Shown: positions 46,105 through 57,082 of the stretch, piece after piece | How the letters are laid out: the number at the start of each line of letters is the position of its first letter | How positions within the stretch are numbered: the first letter of the stretch is position 1 | NCBI RefSeq assembly: GCF_964656455.1 | Contig: NC_135714.1 | Location: 63,947,850-64,011,849 of the forward strand | Origin: Halichoerus grypus | Lineage: Eukaryota > Chordata > Mammalia > Carnivora > Phocidae | Length of the DNA stretch: 64,000 nt | Reading direction: 5' to 3' | Program-made: the position numbers and the translations under genes | Notes under the pieces: generated by a model | The model's database searches: none | What the model was told of the DNA's origin: nothing | Seen by the model: the letters and a program-made list of their open reading frames with translations, nothing else

Positions 46105-46330
46105 ACTGCTGCTGTCTTTAAGTATTTGTAGGTGATTTTTACAAAATCCTTTACATTATTCTTCTTTAATTCTCACAGCTAAACATTATTATAATCCCAT
46201 TTTTATGAAGAAAAAACAAGACTTAGAAAAGTTAACAAGCCCCTTGCTCAAGGTCACCCCGGTAACAAGTGGAAGAACAGGGCCCAAGCCCAGGTCATCT
46301 CTGTGCAAATCCCATATTCTTTTCAACATA
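46105..46330 (-). repeat. MIR, reverse strand
   Basis: 'cctttacattattcttctttaattctcac', 'gttaacaagccccttgctcaagg' and 'aacaagtggaagaacag' match MIR in order. Confidence 0.85.
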
Positions 46331-46491
46331 AAACCTGGGCCAGGCAGAACAAGTCTTAAAAGTAAAGGTATACCAGATACACAAGTTAAATTAAAGGGGA
46401 TTCCTATGAAACAGATGCTTCTATTTAATGTCTTTACTTTGGAAAGCTTGCATAACTTATGTTTCATTAATCTAAGCTCCCCCTTGGTTTA

Positions 46492-46662
46492 TTTTTTTAA
46501 AGATTTTTATTTATTTATTTGAGAGAGAGAGCACAGGCAGGGGGAGCGACAGAGGGAGAGGGAGAGCAGGCTCCCCGCTGAGCAGGGAGCCCAAGGCGGG
46601 GGTCCATCCCAGGACCCTGGGATCATGACCTGAGCTGAAGGCTAAACAGCCACTCAGGTGCC
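46492..46662 (-). mobile_element. SINEC, reverse strand
   Basis: 'aaagatttttatttatttattt', GA-rich, 'ctccccgctgagcagggagcc', 'gggatcatgacctgagctg' and 'cactcaggtgccc'. Approximate TSD ctcccccttggttta/cctcacccttagttta. About ten bases of the A-box region are missing. Confidence 0.92.
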
Positions 46663-46685
46663 CCTCACCCTTAGTTTAGATGTCA

Positions 46686-46900
46686 GCTGACCCAAAGGCC
46701 AAATCAGGCCTGGTGCCTGTTTGGGGAAGTAAAGTTTCATAGGAAGAAATAGCCTCACCTAACTTTTTATTTATTGTCTAGGGCTGTCTTTGTGCTACAA
46801 GAGCGAGGCTGAGCAATTGCAACAAGGACCACATGATCCAGAAAGCCTAAAATGTTTCTTATCTGGACCTTTTCAAAAAATACTTGTTGACCCCACCTTA
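46686..46900. repeat. Ancient mammalian DNA-transposon-type repeat
   Basis: 'gccaaatcaggcctggtgcctg', 'tctagggctgtctttgtgc' and 'tacttgttgaccccacc' match the same family as 6310-6570. Probably hAT-type; the exact family is not assigned. Confidence 0.6.
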
Positions 46901-48060
46901 GATCATTTTTTACTCTCATTCATCCTTAAAAACTAGGTAGACAAATGAGAATAGATTATAGCCAACAAAGTATAATTTTCTTAGAAGTAGACTATGTCTG
47001 TGCATGGCTATCACGTTAACCATTCTAAGATTGTCTTTGAATATTATCAAGTGCGAGTCACACTGCAGTTGACTGATTTACACCAGGGTACTCTTGATTA
47101 GCTACTGAAAATCAACAGCACTGAAACAAGTAAGGTTGTGGTCCAATATTTTTAAACACATAAACTCAAATCATAAATAAATTCCTGAGTTTTCAGGTTG
47201 TTTCAGCAGGGATTTTGCTAATATGGGCTAGTTTCCCCCAGATGAGAATTCATTGATTCGCTTAAGAAAGAAAAATGTTGAGAAATGTTTCTGTTTTACA
47301 ATGATTAAATCTGTTAGATGTTCACTGCCTTGTCTCAATAGTAACTAAACAATATGATGTGACAGATGTTTGAGAAACTCATGTACTAATTATACATCTC
47401 CATTTTTAACTTCTCAACTCATGAAACTATTGGTCCTGAGAAGCTGCCTTTTTTTTTTTTCCTGCCTCTGATGGATACCAAAGGATAGGTAATAAGAATG
47501 CATATATACATACTGATATTCAGCTTAAAGATAGAAATAAATCCACAATTATCATTTCCCCTTAAATAACAACTTAAATGCATACTACAAGAGCTCATTC
47601 GATTCTTTTTGGAAATTCTACCTTCATCAGGAACCCTCTCTCCAGGAAATGAGTTTCATAAATCCACTCTCTGTTGAAACTATCAATTAAAAATGCCTTT
47701 GTTTTTTGTCTTTGTTTTGCCTTCTTTAAGAGAGTTAGCCAGTTTTCACATACAAAATAGAATCATTAAATATGTTAGAGATGTTGGCTCTATTTTCCCT
47801 CAAACTTTGCCATTCTATATTGGAGTTTATATCTTTTAAATCTACATTTACAGGGCAGCCTTGCCATTCTTCTTGGTTGTTTCAGATGTCTTACCCTTTA
47901 GTGCTTTCTTTTTCATTATAGTCTTGAATATAGTGATCAGAACTATGAATAACAGGTATATCTGCACGATGATTTTCTGTAAGAAGAGCATATCATGTTT
48001 TGTTTTCTTCTCTTCCTGTCCTGGTGGTTGTCAGAAATTTATCAGTCTTTAACAAACCCA
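46901..48060. other. No gene; possibly the outer part of the CR1 fossil
   Basis: Mostly unique. The last 200 bp may extend the CR1/L3 remnant but are too decayed to be sure. Confidence 0.4.
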
Positions 48061-48400
48061 TCACTGTCTTCAGAGAAGAGTCTACAATGATCCTGGAATT
48101 GTAATGGATAAGTCTAAGCCCATTACTCTGCAAGCATACTTTGGACTATTTTCTTCCTAAACGCACTGGCTCATTATCTTATCTTTGTCCTTCCTGAGAT
48201 TCATATGTCAATTTTCTGTCCACTAACGCAGCTTCATGAGGTCTTCAGGCAGTTTATCCCCATCAGGTTGGCATTTCATTAACCAGAAGAGCTTAGGGTC
48301 ATTGGCAAATTTGGAAATTTCATTGTGAACATTTTCTTTTCCATATTGTTTATAAAGATGTTAATAAGACCAGCCGCTAAACCAATCCCTAATGCTAAGT
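48061..48400 (-). pseudogene. CR1/L3 LINE reverse-transcriptase fossil
   Basis: On the reverse strand the region reads, with small frame slips, NIFINNMEKK...KFANDPKLF...DLMKL..WTEN and later a GIIVDSSLK-like piece. This is the order of the C-terminal half of the CR1-clade reverse transcriptase: the loop before motif C, the motif itself (here FAND where an active enzyme has FADD; complement of about 48298-48312), then the spacer and the 'VDSSLK' segment. In mammals such copies are L3/CR1 relics that predate placental mammals. Multiple stops are present. Confidence 0.8.
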
Positions 48401-49462
48401 GGTTAAATAGATCACTAAAATAAAACAATTTATGGAGACAAATTAAACCTTACATTTGTTATTACAGTTCAAAAGATGGTTTTGAATCAATGTGATTTAG
48501 AAGACAGATGAATAAAATCAACCAGCGTAGAAGGTGAAACAACAGTTAAGGAGATCCTTAACTATATGAGACCCAAAGGTAGTAGGTACTTTGCTTGTTC
48601 TTTAACAAAAGACAAAGAAGGGGAAATCTCCACAGTGTAAACTGGAAATTCCTCTTGGAGATTCCCTTACCCATAAACCTCCACCAGTACTCCAGATGTA
48701 AATGCTTTATCCCTTAGCCCTAAGGGTCAATGGTGAACACCAAATCTGTATTTAATATCCATGAGCATAATGGAGAAGAAACTATGTTTTGTCCATTAAG
48801 AATGGTTTTGTGAGGAAGTAAAATCATAGAAGAATGACTAAAAGTATATCACAGTTCTACCAAAGTTATGGAAATGTATGCCTGATTTGGAAAAAAAATG
48901 CAAATCTAACTGTAGATGTGAGATTTGTGGAAGAGGAACTACATTCATGAGGAAGTTACAAAACATTACAGTCATTGTCATTTGTAAGTAAGTATATACA
49001 AAAAGGAAAAGTCTGTCAGGAAATTTCAAACTGTTTCTGTAACTTAAAGGTAGAACAATGGTGGGTTAGGAATAATAGAGAACGTTCTTCTTTTCACAAC
49101 CATATTCTGTATTAATTAAGAGAAAAACAAAGAGGAATCAAGCAGACAGAAATCAAAATATCACCTTTATTACTGACAGGCCGAGGGCTTTTCTCATACT
49201 TACTAATACAATCACAGGCAACAACTTACCACAGGCATCTCGAGTGGAAGGGTCTACCACTATAACACTTATGGTAGGAGGAGTCAAATCGTATGTGTGT
49301 TTTCTCTGTACAGCTAAGTCCCAAGAGAAATGGGAGTCAAGACGAATAAACTATGCTTGCCTAGTTTCTCCTTCCAAACTCAACTATCAGATAAGTTGCT
49401 CTTTCTTCTCTAAGGGAGGAGGAAGGGCATGGGCAGAGGCCATGAATGTCACATGAATTAAA
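48401..49462. other. No gene seen
   Basis: Unique-looking, AT-rich. No element is recognisable. Confidence 0.5.
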
Positions 49463-49464
49463 TA

Positions 49465-50144
49465 CAGGCATACTCCATTTTAATGTGCTTTGCTTTATTG
49501 CACTTCACAGAAATTGAAGGTTTGTGGCAATCCTCCTTTGAGCAAATCCGTTGGCGCCATTTTTCCAACAGCATTTGCTCACCTAGTGTCTCTGTATCAC
49601 ATTTGGGTAATTGTTGCAATATTTCAAACTTTGTCATTATTATTATATTTGTTATTATGATCTATGATCAGTGATTATGACTCACTGGAAGCTCAGATGA
49701 TGGTTGCCTTTTTTTAGCAATAAAGTATGTTTAATTGAGATATGTATATATTTTTAGACATAATGCTATTGTACACTTAGTAGACTATAGTATAGTGTAA
49801 ACATAACTTTTTTTAAGATTTTATTTATTAGAGAGAGAGCATGGAGGAGCAGGGGGAGGGGCTGGGGGGGAGGGAGTGGGGAGGGAGAGGAAGAGGGAAA
49901 GAATTCCAAGCAGACTCCACACTGAGTCTAATCCCACAGGGCTCAATCCCACAACCACGAGATCATGACCTGAACCAAAACCAAGAGCCGGATGCTCAAC
50001 CGACTGAGCCACCCAGGCTCCCCAAACGTAACTTTTATATACACTAGAAAACCAAAAAAATTCTTTTGACTCACTTTATTGTGATATTTCCTTTTAATTA
50101 TCCTGGTCTAGAACCAAACCCACAATATCTCTGAGGTATGCCTA
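49465..50144. mobile_element. Tigger1-derived, internally deleted DNA transposon
   Basis: Starts 'caggcatactcc' after TA (49463-49464) and ends 'gaggtatgccta' before TA (50145-50146), i.e. inverted ends and the TA duplication of pogo/Tigger elements. The left part ('tttgctttattgcacttc', 'aaggtttgtggcaatcctcc', 'tggcgccatttttccaacagc') matches one end of Tigger1. The right part ('agcaataaagtatgttt', 'tagacataatgctattg', 'tcactttattgtgatattt') matches the other end. The transposase region between, over 1.5 kb in full Tigger1, is missing. A SINE (49812-50023) inserted later. Confidence 0.88.
49812..50023 (-). mobile_element. SINEC inside Tigger1 relic, 13-bp TSD
   Basis: 'taagattttatttattag', G-rich block, 'cgagatcatgacctgaacc' and 'actgagccacccaggctcccc'. 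TSD aaacataactttt/aaacgtaactttt at 49799-49811 and 50024-50036. Confidence 0.94.
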
Positions 50145-50391
50145 TACTTTCCATGTGGAATGAGACTTCAGAAGTGGGGAAAAAGCAAAAATACCCACCC
50201 CCAAAAGAATGGGAAGAAGTTTCTCTGGATCTGTCAGTATCTGAAATATCACACAATTTCCTACAACCCTCACCATTGTCTACAATTAGTTTCTATGAAC
50301 AAAAGAAAATACTTGTGAAGGTGAATTTGAATATAACATAGGAGATTACAAAGTAAATACAGCCCTCTATTAGCTACCTAAAAAATTACTC

Positions 50392-50655
50392 AAGAATGAG
50401 TTACTCTGAGATTAAAAAAAAAAAAAAGACTTTTTTGGCATTCAGAAACTTTAACATACTCCCCGATTTGTTAATGTTGTTCACTCACTGCTAGATTATT
50501 GTGATTTCTGTTTAAGCTCTTATTAAAATAAATATCTAGCAGCCTAAAAATTATTCAAACTAGCCTCACAATAAAATTCCTTTAAAAATCAAAATAAGGA
50601 AGCGAATAAAAATTCAGTTGACTTTAAAAAAAAAAAAAAAGAATGAGTTACTCTG
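50392..50655 (+). pseudogene. 5'-truncated retrocopy of an unidentified mRNA 3' end
   Basis: A perfect 17-bp TSD, aagaatgagttactctg, at 50392-50408 and 50639-50655 flanks a 230-bp insert (50409-50638) that ends in A13-15 with AATAAA at 50605-50610, about 15 nt before the tail. The insert is AT-rich, has no SINE or L1 landmark and no open frame, so it looks like a 3'-UTR piece of some transcript. I do not recognise the parent gene. Confidence 0.82.
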
Positions 50656-51259
50656 GATTCTTTCATTTGAATTAGAGTTCCTTGCATGCATTTGGATTGA
50701 GGTTCCTAGACAGTCAAAAGTACAAAGAGTTTCAAGGGCAACACTCAACCGAATAGAGACAGTCACTGGATAAAAGCCTTGGCTTTCTGTCCTTTGCAGA
50801 GAAAAGTTTATGTGTATTCTATGTGATTCTGCAGAGGACTGGGCTTCACCCATTGCAATAACCAGTTCAATAACACTCCTGATAACCAGGATACTCACCT
50901 TTGATTTCTGACCAAGAGTTAATATTATCTAGTTTCAATAATTACCATTAAAAAGTAATTGAGAAATTATCATAGATATGAATGTGTGTTAATACTGAAA
51001 GTCATTAGAAGTCGCTCCCATTTATAATGGGGGGAAGAAAGCTTAAGCAGGGATTAACATTTCATAGACATTTAAAATTTTAGAAATCCTCAGTTAATAT
51101 CTAATATTGATAGATTTTTTAATGGCCAAGGAGCTTTAGTGTATCAAGAAAAATATTCCTAATATCTGTGTTATTTATACAATATTGAATATGTAATAAT
51201 CCTTCAGGAATTAAAAATTAACATTCTTATAAATATCTACATTGAGTTTCATAATTAAT
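50656..51259. other. No gene seen
   Basis: AT-rich unique stretch. A reverse 94-codon frame (50614-50898) overlaps the retrocopy's A-tail and is not a gene. Confidence 0.5.
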
Positions 51260-51272
51260 AAGTCAACGTTTC

Positions 51273-51490
51273 ACAGATGCCTGGGTGGCTCAGTTGGTTA
51301 AGCTTCTGCCTTCGGCTCAGGTCATGATCCCAGGGTCCTGGGATGGAGCCCTGCATTGGGCTCTCTGCTCAGCGGAAGCCTGCTTCTCTCTCTCCCTGCC
51401 GCTCCCCCTGCTTGTACTCTGTCTCTCTGTCAAATAAATAAATAAAATCTTAAAAAAAGAAAAACCTTTAAAAAAATAAAAAAACTTAAA
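51273..51490 (+). mobile_element. SINEC, 13-bp TSD
   Basis: 'agatgcctgggtggctcag' to 'aaataaataaataaaatctt' and a long A-rich tail. TSD aagtcaacgtttc/aagtcaacatttc at 51260-51272 and 51491-51503. Confidence 0.95.
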
Positions 51491-51503
51491 AAGTCAACAT
51501 TTC

Positions 51504-51944
51504 TCCAAACATCTGAACATTGATTGTAAACTTATTTATTCAAATTATTCTAAAATTTAATTTAAATCTACTTCTTTCAGAATATCATATACTACTACAT
51601 TAGATATCTTAATACCTTAAACTTCTTAAGAAATAGAGAAAATACATGCACAAAGTAACAGTGATATGAATTTATTGCACCTGCCCTAAAACCAGTTAAA
51701 TTTTTTCTGGTATTTAAAATCCTTACATTTTCTTTCTTTATTAGTGCTATTCCCATCCTAATGCATATTCTTATTCTTATATATGGTTAACAGTGAGTTT
51801 AGCAGATGTATTTTCCTAGTAGAAACCTGAACAGACACAACTGAAAAAGATTTTGTCTCTAGCCCAGGTAGCAAACTCTGGATCATCTGCCAATCTATTC
51901 CTGTTTGGACATGGGACAAGGATGCACCTAAACTTCATCATTGT
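51504..51944. other. No gene seen
   Basis: AT-rich unique stretch. Confidence 0.45.
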
Positions 51945-52300
51945 TGGTGTATTAATTATCTATTAGCAAGCAACAAATTACTCTGAAACTTAGTGGCTTA
52001 CAACACCATTTGTTACCTCACAGTTACTATGGGTCAAGAATCTGGGCATGGCTTAGCTGGGTCCTGTGGTTCAGTGTCTCTCACACAGTGGCAATCAAGG
52101 TGTCCGTCATCCAGGAATGCAGCCATCACAAGGCTCAGCTGAATGACCTCTCAAACTTATTCATTGGCCATTGGTCGAATTCAGTTCTTCCTGGACCGTA
52201 GAACAGAGCATCTCTTACTTTACTGGCTGGTAGGAACTCTGTGGACAGTTGGCTTCATCAGAGCAGACAAACCAATAAAGCCAAAGAGAGACAGTGAATG
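51945..52300. repeat. Ancient interspersed repeat, family unassigned
   Basis: 'gcaagcaacaaattactctg', 'aacttagtggcttacaacacc', 'aatctgggcatggcttagctggg' and 'gcttcatcagagcagac' are the landmarks of a widespread old mammalian repeat. The 63-codon frame here is part of it. Confidence 0.6.
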
Positions 52301-53791
52301 ATGGAAGCCAGTCGTTTCAAAATGTAATCTAGGAAATGATATCTCAGCACTTTTGTTTTAGTCTATTCATTAGATGTGAGTGACTTGGCAGGGCCAGATT
52401 ACACAAGGCTGTGAATACTAGGAGACAAGAATCATCTAGGAAGGATGCTTATAATTAGAAATTTACTGACATCTGTATCTCACTATAATTAGTAGAACCA
52501 TCTACAAGTCTCATCACCTAATTAAAGAATAAATGTGTAAAAAAAAAAGAATAAATGATGTGAAGGTAAATCTCCTTTGTAGGACATTTGGCTAATCTGT
52601 CATCTCAGTATACACAGGTCATTTTTCTACTTTCTACTTGGTTATTGTGTATGACCACCGATCATATACCAGTATTATGGGTAACATCAGTACTGATCAT
52701 TTATTTTACTCACTGTTCTCTATATTCAAAATTCATATGCTTAACAGGAGGAAGAAAGATTTCCTCTACTTATTAAAATAAATTTCTAAAAAACAGTCCT
52801 ACTCTGTTACATTGTCTTCCTTTTTGGTTTTCAAACTTTTCATAAACTTTTTTGACACATTATTATGAATTCATAGGCTTTCACACACTCAATTTATGTC
52901 AATTAACAAAAATTATTATTGTGTTTTGATGCCCAAATTTTCATAACTTAAATGTTACTAGATAGCTTCTTTATCTTTTTAGTATTTATCCCCTGACATT
53001 CTGAAAAATTTCTTTGTTCTCTGACAAAAACTGCATGTTTCAGACCTGCTGTTTCCAATCCTAACTTTTTCCTGCTTGAAGACATGGAAATAGATACCCT
53101 CTAAGGAGATGTCATTCTCTCAGTGGAAAATAGTATAAGAAACAAAATTCTAAGCATTAGGAATATACATGTTTGTGCTGTTGTAGGACAGAGTGCTAAT
53201 ACTGTTACTAAATTTTAGAGAAAGACATGGAAAAAGAATTCCTTTTTAGAATCAAGTTTCAAATTTTTAATTTAATATTATCTTACTTTTTAAAAATGAA
53301 GTTCTACAAACCACTAAGAAGTTTTGCTACATGAAAGGCAACCAGGTAAATAATCCTCACCATTCAGTTTTCTAAACAGGAAATGATGAACTTCCTGATT
53401 TTGTCTAAGCAACTCAGGTCTACAGAATTGTAAGAATTCAAACTCATTTCTCAATAAAAATTGTTAAGCAATCTTTTTGTGCATCCTCTCTGTTTCTCAT
53501 TATTTTGTGCATTCCATCTTTTTCTCTGTGATTTCGCAGCCTCTCGGTGCTCTAGTGTGCAGTCTCTGCACTCTAAACCCTTGCCTATTTAAAACTGCTT
53601 TTAAGTGTAAAAAGAAGTCTATACAGAATTTCCACAACCCCACAAACCATTGTTGGTATTACAGAAGCACATCCACCATTTCCAGCCCTTCTAAATACAG
53701 ACCCATATCCCCACTTTCTGTCATTTCTAGCATCTCTTCTACCAGCCATCGTCCTGCTACTCATTCTACACTTTAAAAGATATATGTTATT
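52301..53791. other. No gene seen
   Basis: AT-rich unique sequence. A forward 99-codon frame at 53477-53776 is serine- and proline-rich near its end but shows no domain, and an opposing 76-codon frame covers the same bases. Confidence 0.5.
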
Positions 53792-54000
53792 GGGGTGCCT
53801 GGATGGCTCAGTCATTAAGCGTCTGCCTTTGGCTCAGGTCATGATCCCGGGGTCCTGGGATTGAGCCCCGCATCAGGCTCCCTGCTCGGCCAGGAGTCAG
53901 CTTCTCCCTCTCCCACTACCCCTGCTTGTGTTCCCCCTCTCGCTGTGCCTCTCTCTGTCAAATAAAATCTTTAAAAAAAAAAATTAAAAAAAATTTTAAA
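53792..54000 (+). mobile_element. SINEC, young subtype
   Basis: 'ggggtgcctggatggctcag', 'ggtcatgatcccggggtcctg', 'cttctccctctcccac' and 'aaataaaatctt', then mixed A/T tail. The TSD is weak. Confidence 0.93.
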
Positions 54001-54631
54001 AATGTACATTATTATTATAAGAACAGAAGCTAGAAGAAAATACATATGCATTTACATACATGTATGTCTGTGTAAAATGTTTTGTACATACTTTGTGAGG
54101 CAAACATTGCTGTTTGGCTGAGTCAATATATACTTCCATTCTCCTCCTCTCCTGCTGCTTTCCATCGTAGTGGGTAGGAAAATGAAATGCTTCAATAGTC
54201 ATTAGTACAATGAGGCCATGTGCCACAGTTCTGGGCAATGAGATGGGAGTTGCTAAATCTATATGCAACTGAATCCTTGTCATAGAACATTCTTCTACAG
54301 AAACTCAAATTAGGACCGCAATGAGTTGGTGTACGATAGTACTACAGCAACACAATGAGACTTACCTCTGGTGAACTGGGATGGGATCCATGTGAAAGAG
54401 GATACACTGGTTTATATAACATCTCTGAGATTTGAGAGCAAGGGGACAGTGGTAATGATAAGACCTATAGAGGTGTTTGGGTGTTGCTGGGCCATCAAAG
54501 TGGTAAAGGAAAAAAAATCACAAGGTCATATCAGGCAACTGTCTACTCAAGACATTGTATGAAAGCCATTGGTCTGTTGTGGCAGTATTTATAGACTCTC
54601 ATCTTCCATAGCCAGAAGGTAGAGTGTTCTG
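54001..54631. other. No gene seen; old repeat-like
   Basis: Phrases such as 'gaggccatgtgccacagttctgg' and 'caatgagatgggag' suggest an ancient interspersed repeat that I cannot name. Confidence 0.4.
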
Positions 54632-54648
54632 AAAATCAGCCTATGGGT

Positions 54649-54845
54649 TGGGGCACCTGGGTGGCTCAGTCATTGGGCGTCTGCCTTCAGCTCAGGTCAT
54701 GATCCCAGGGTCCTGGGATCGAGCCCCGCATCGGGCTCCCTGCTCTACGGGAAGCCTGCTTCTCCCTCTCCCACTCCCCCTGCTTGTGTTCCCTCTCTCG
54801 CTGTCTCTCTCTGTCAAATAAATAAATAAAATCTTAAAAAAAAAA
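54649..54845 (+). mobile_element. SINEC, youngest-looking copy, perfect 17-bp TSD
   Basis: Close to consensus along its length, with a clean A-tail. TSD aaaatcagcctatgggt at 54632-54648 and 54846-54862 without a mismatch. Confidence 0.97.
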
Positions 54846-54862
54846 AAAATCAGCCTATGGGT

Positions 54863-55134
54863 CTAAAGTCACAGTTACAAATAAAAGCTGAACTTACAAT
54901 TCCGTGACAAGTCCCCATGCTAAATTTATGGCCCTATTAGGGAAGAAAGGGACCTAAAATCTGGATAAGAATGTCTGGGTATACACACATATGAAACTTG
55001 AACCACTGAATCTTCTAAAACTCTGTATCAAAAGCAACTCTACCCTCCTTAGCTGGAAACCATGAAAAGTCCTCACCTAAGGCAGATGGCCCATAAGATG
55101 ATATCTGCCTCCCTCAAGATCTGCCCCCACTTCT
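54863..55134. other. No gene; possible old ERV internal sequence
   Basis: Part of a longer stretch (to about 58640) whose wording is vaguely like a decayed ERVL/MaLR internal region. This is tentative. Confidence 0.3.
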
Positions 55135-55322
55135 GCTCATAGCTCCCAAACTAACTTGCATCAGCATCACTTAAAGTGCTTATGAAATCCCAGATTACTG
55201 AACCCCCACCCACAGAGTTTCAGATTCAGTAGGTCTATGATGGGACATGGGAATCTGATTTTCTAACAAATTCCCAAGTGACGCTAATGCTGTTAGTCTG
55301 GAGATCAGTTTCCAGAACCACT
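55135..55322. repeat. MER5A-like hAT-Charlie element
   Basis: 'gcatcagcatcacttaaagtg', 'cccagagtttcagattcagtagg'-type wording ('cacagagtttcagattcag') and the 'ccagaaccactg' end match MER5A, a non-autonomous hAT transposon of about 190 bp. Confidence 0.85.
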
Positions 55323-55848
55323 GTTTTAGCACAATAATCAGGAAAAACTTTCAGCCCAGGTGAAAAGTACTATCTCTTTTGGGAAGAAAGATGTTATTTA
55401 CCAAAAAAAGGCCAAAGAACCTGACTGATGTGTACAGTAGGAACCAACAAAACATGCCCCAAACTGGATATTAGGGTTTAGGACGGGAGAGGAGCAGGTA
55501 CAAAGCAGTTCACAGATACTCTCCTGTGACTCAGGACACTAGGTCCAAAGCTGCTTTGGGCCAATTCTAATGCTGGGGTAGCTCCATGAAATGTGGAGAT
55601 GATACTCACCTAAATGAGATAGGATTGCCTTGGCAAAGTATTGATGATGGAGTCAAAAGGCTCAGAGAAAAGGACATTTAAGTGGATTTATTATATATGA
55701 CCAGAGAACACTTTAGCTATGTTCCTCATAAGAGCCTAGACAATACTCCTTTTATTAGAGCAATAAGGAAGGCACCAGCATCACATCACTGAGTAGAGGT
55801 GGCTGCTCTTTTAAGTCAGAGATAACAGCAGGACATGCTCTAATGGAA
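55323..55848. other. No gene; possible ERVL-like internal remnant
   Basis: 'gcaccagcatcacatcactgag' followed by 'ggtggctgctcttttaagtc' recalls old ERVL/MaLR internal sequence. I cannot place motifs with certainty. Confidence 0.35.
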
Positions 55849-55863
55849 TTGGGTCCCCTAGTT

Positions 55864-56070
55864 CCTTTTTTTAAATTTTTTTTAAGATTTCATTTATTTA
55901 TTTGACAGAGAGAGACACAGCAAGAGAGGGAACACAAGCAGGGGGAGTGGCAGAGGGAGAAGCAGGCTTCCCGCTGAGCAGGGAGCCCAATGCGGGGCTC
56001 GATCCCAGGACTCCAGGATCATGACCTGAGCCGAAGGCAGACGCCCAATGACTGAGCCACCCAGGTGCCC
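55864..56070 (-). mobile_element. SINEC, reverse strand, 15-bp TSD
   Basis: T-rich start, 'aagatttcatttatttattt', 'aggcttcccgctgagcaggg', 'tcgatcccaggactccagg' and 'actgagccacccaggtgccc'. TSD ttgggtcccctagtt is perfect at 55849-55863 and 56071-56085. Confidence 0.96.
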
Positions 56071-56085
56071 TTGGGTCCCCTAGTT

Positions 56086-56865
56086 TCAATGGGGAAGATA
56101 GGATTCCAAAATAGGGGAGGCCAGGCAGTAACACTTAATTTCCTGAAGCAAGACAGACATATAGGCAGTGAAACTCGATGACAATGAGGGGTCCTCGCCC
56201 ACAAAGACCATATGGCAACAGCTAGTAGACCTTGGAGTTCCAAGAGGCAAACTTAACAGACAATATGGTATTGCTTCACCTATATAACCAAAAAAGATCA
56301 AGAGCAAATAGGCAGAAGGTTGGTGTCGGCCACTGCAATTAAATGTCATGTTCCTTCACCCAGTTTCCAGATCCAGGCCAGTTCTCAGAGCCAGAGCCCA
56401 TTCATAAATGGAAAACCAAACTCCTTGATGAAGGAGCCTACACATTACAAGTATATACAATAGTGATTCCCCCTTATATTTCACCAGAGTAACCTATAAC
56501 CACTTCTGAAAGAAATTTTACAATGATGAAATACCCCAAAATTTACAAGGCTATTGGATATAAAAACTGAGATCATACTAACACAATACAAACATTTTAT
56601 AATGAAGTAAGTAAGACACACAATCAGTGGATCCCCTATCGTACTGCATACAGCATCATCCAGAAGCTGCAATCCTGATAGAACACTAGAATGACCTCTG
56701 AAGGTGAAGCCAATTGCTAGATAGGGTTGACACCCTGCAACACTAGTTGTTGTCCTTCAGCCTGTAGGTGAGCTATCTCCTTGAAATGATGGCCATTATA
56801 TGGTGCTGAATCCATGGCAGTGGGAATGGCCTCTTATACCGTTCATCCTAATGACTCATTTGAAG
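56086..56865. other. No gene; possible ERVL-like internal remnant
   Basis: Old-looking sequence, with reverse frames of 63-87 codons and no motif. It may belong to the same ancient element as its left neighbour. Confidence 0.35.
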
Positions 56866-56879
56866 GAATATAAGCTCTT

Positions 56880-57068
56880 TTTTTTTTAAGATTTATCCAT
56901 TTATTTGAGAGAGTGGGGAGAGGGGCAGTGGGAGAGGGAAAGAATCCTTAAGCAGACTCTCCACTGAGCACAGAGCCCAATACGGGCTCTATCCCAGGAC
57001 CCTGAGTTCATGACCTGAGCCCAAATCAAGAGTCAGACACTCAACCAACTGAGCCACCCAGGTGCCCT
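56880..57068 (-). mobile_element. SINEC, reverse strand, 14-bp TSD
   Basis: 'ttttaagatttatccatttattt', 'agactctccactgagcacag', 'ctgagttcatgacctgagcc' and 'actgagccacccaggtgccc'. TSD gaatataagctctt/gaatgtaagttctt at 56866-56879 and 57069-57082. Confidence 0.94.
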
Positions 57069-57082
57069 GAATGTAAGTTCTT

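Noticed and set aside
52530..52560. Tiny retro-insertion between two 'agaataaatg' copies
   Set aside because: Only an A10 run lies between them, so slippage or a chance repeat explains it.
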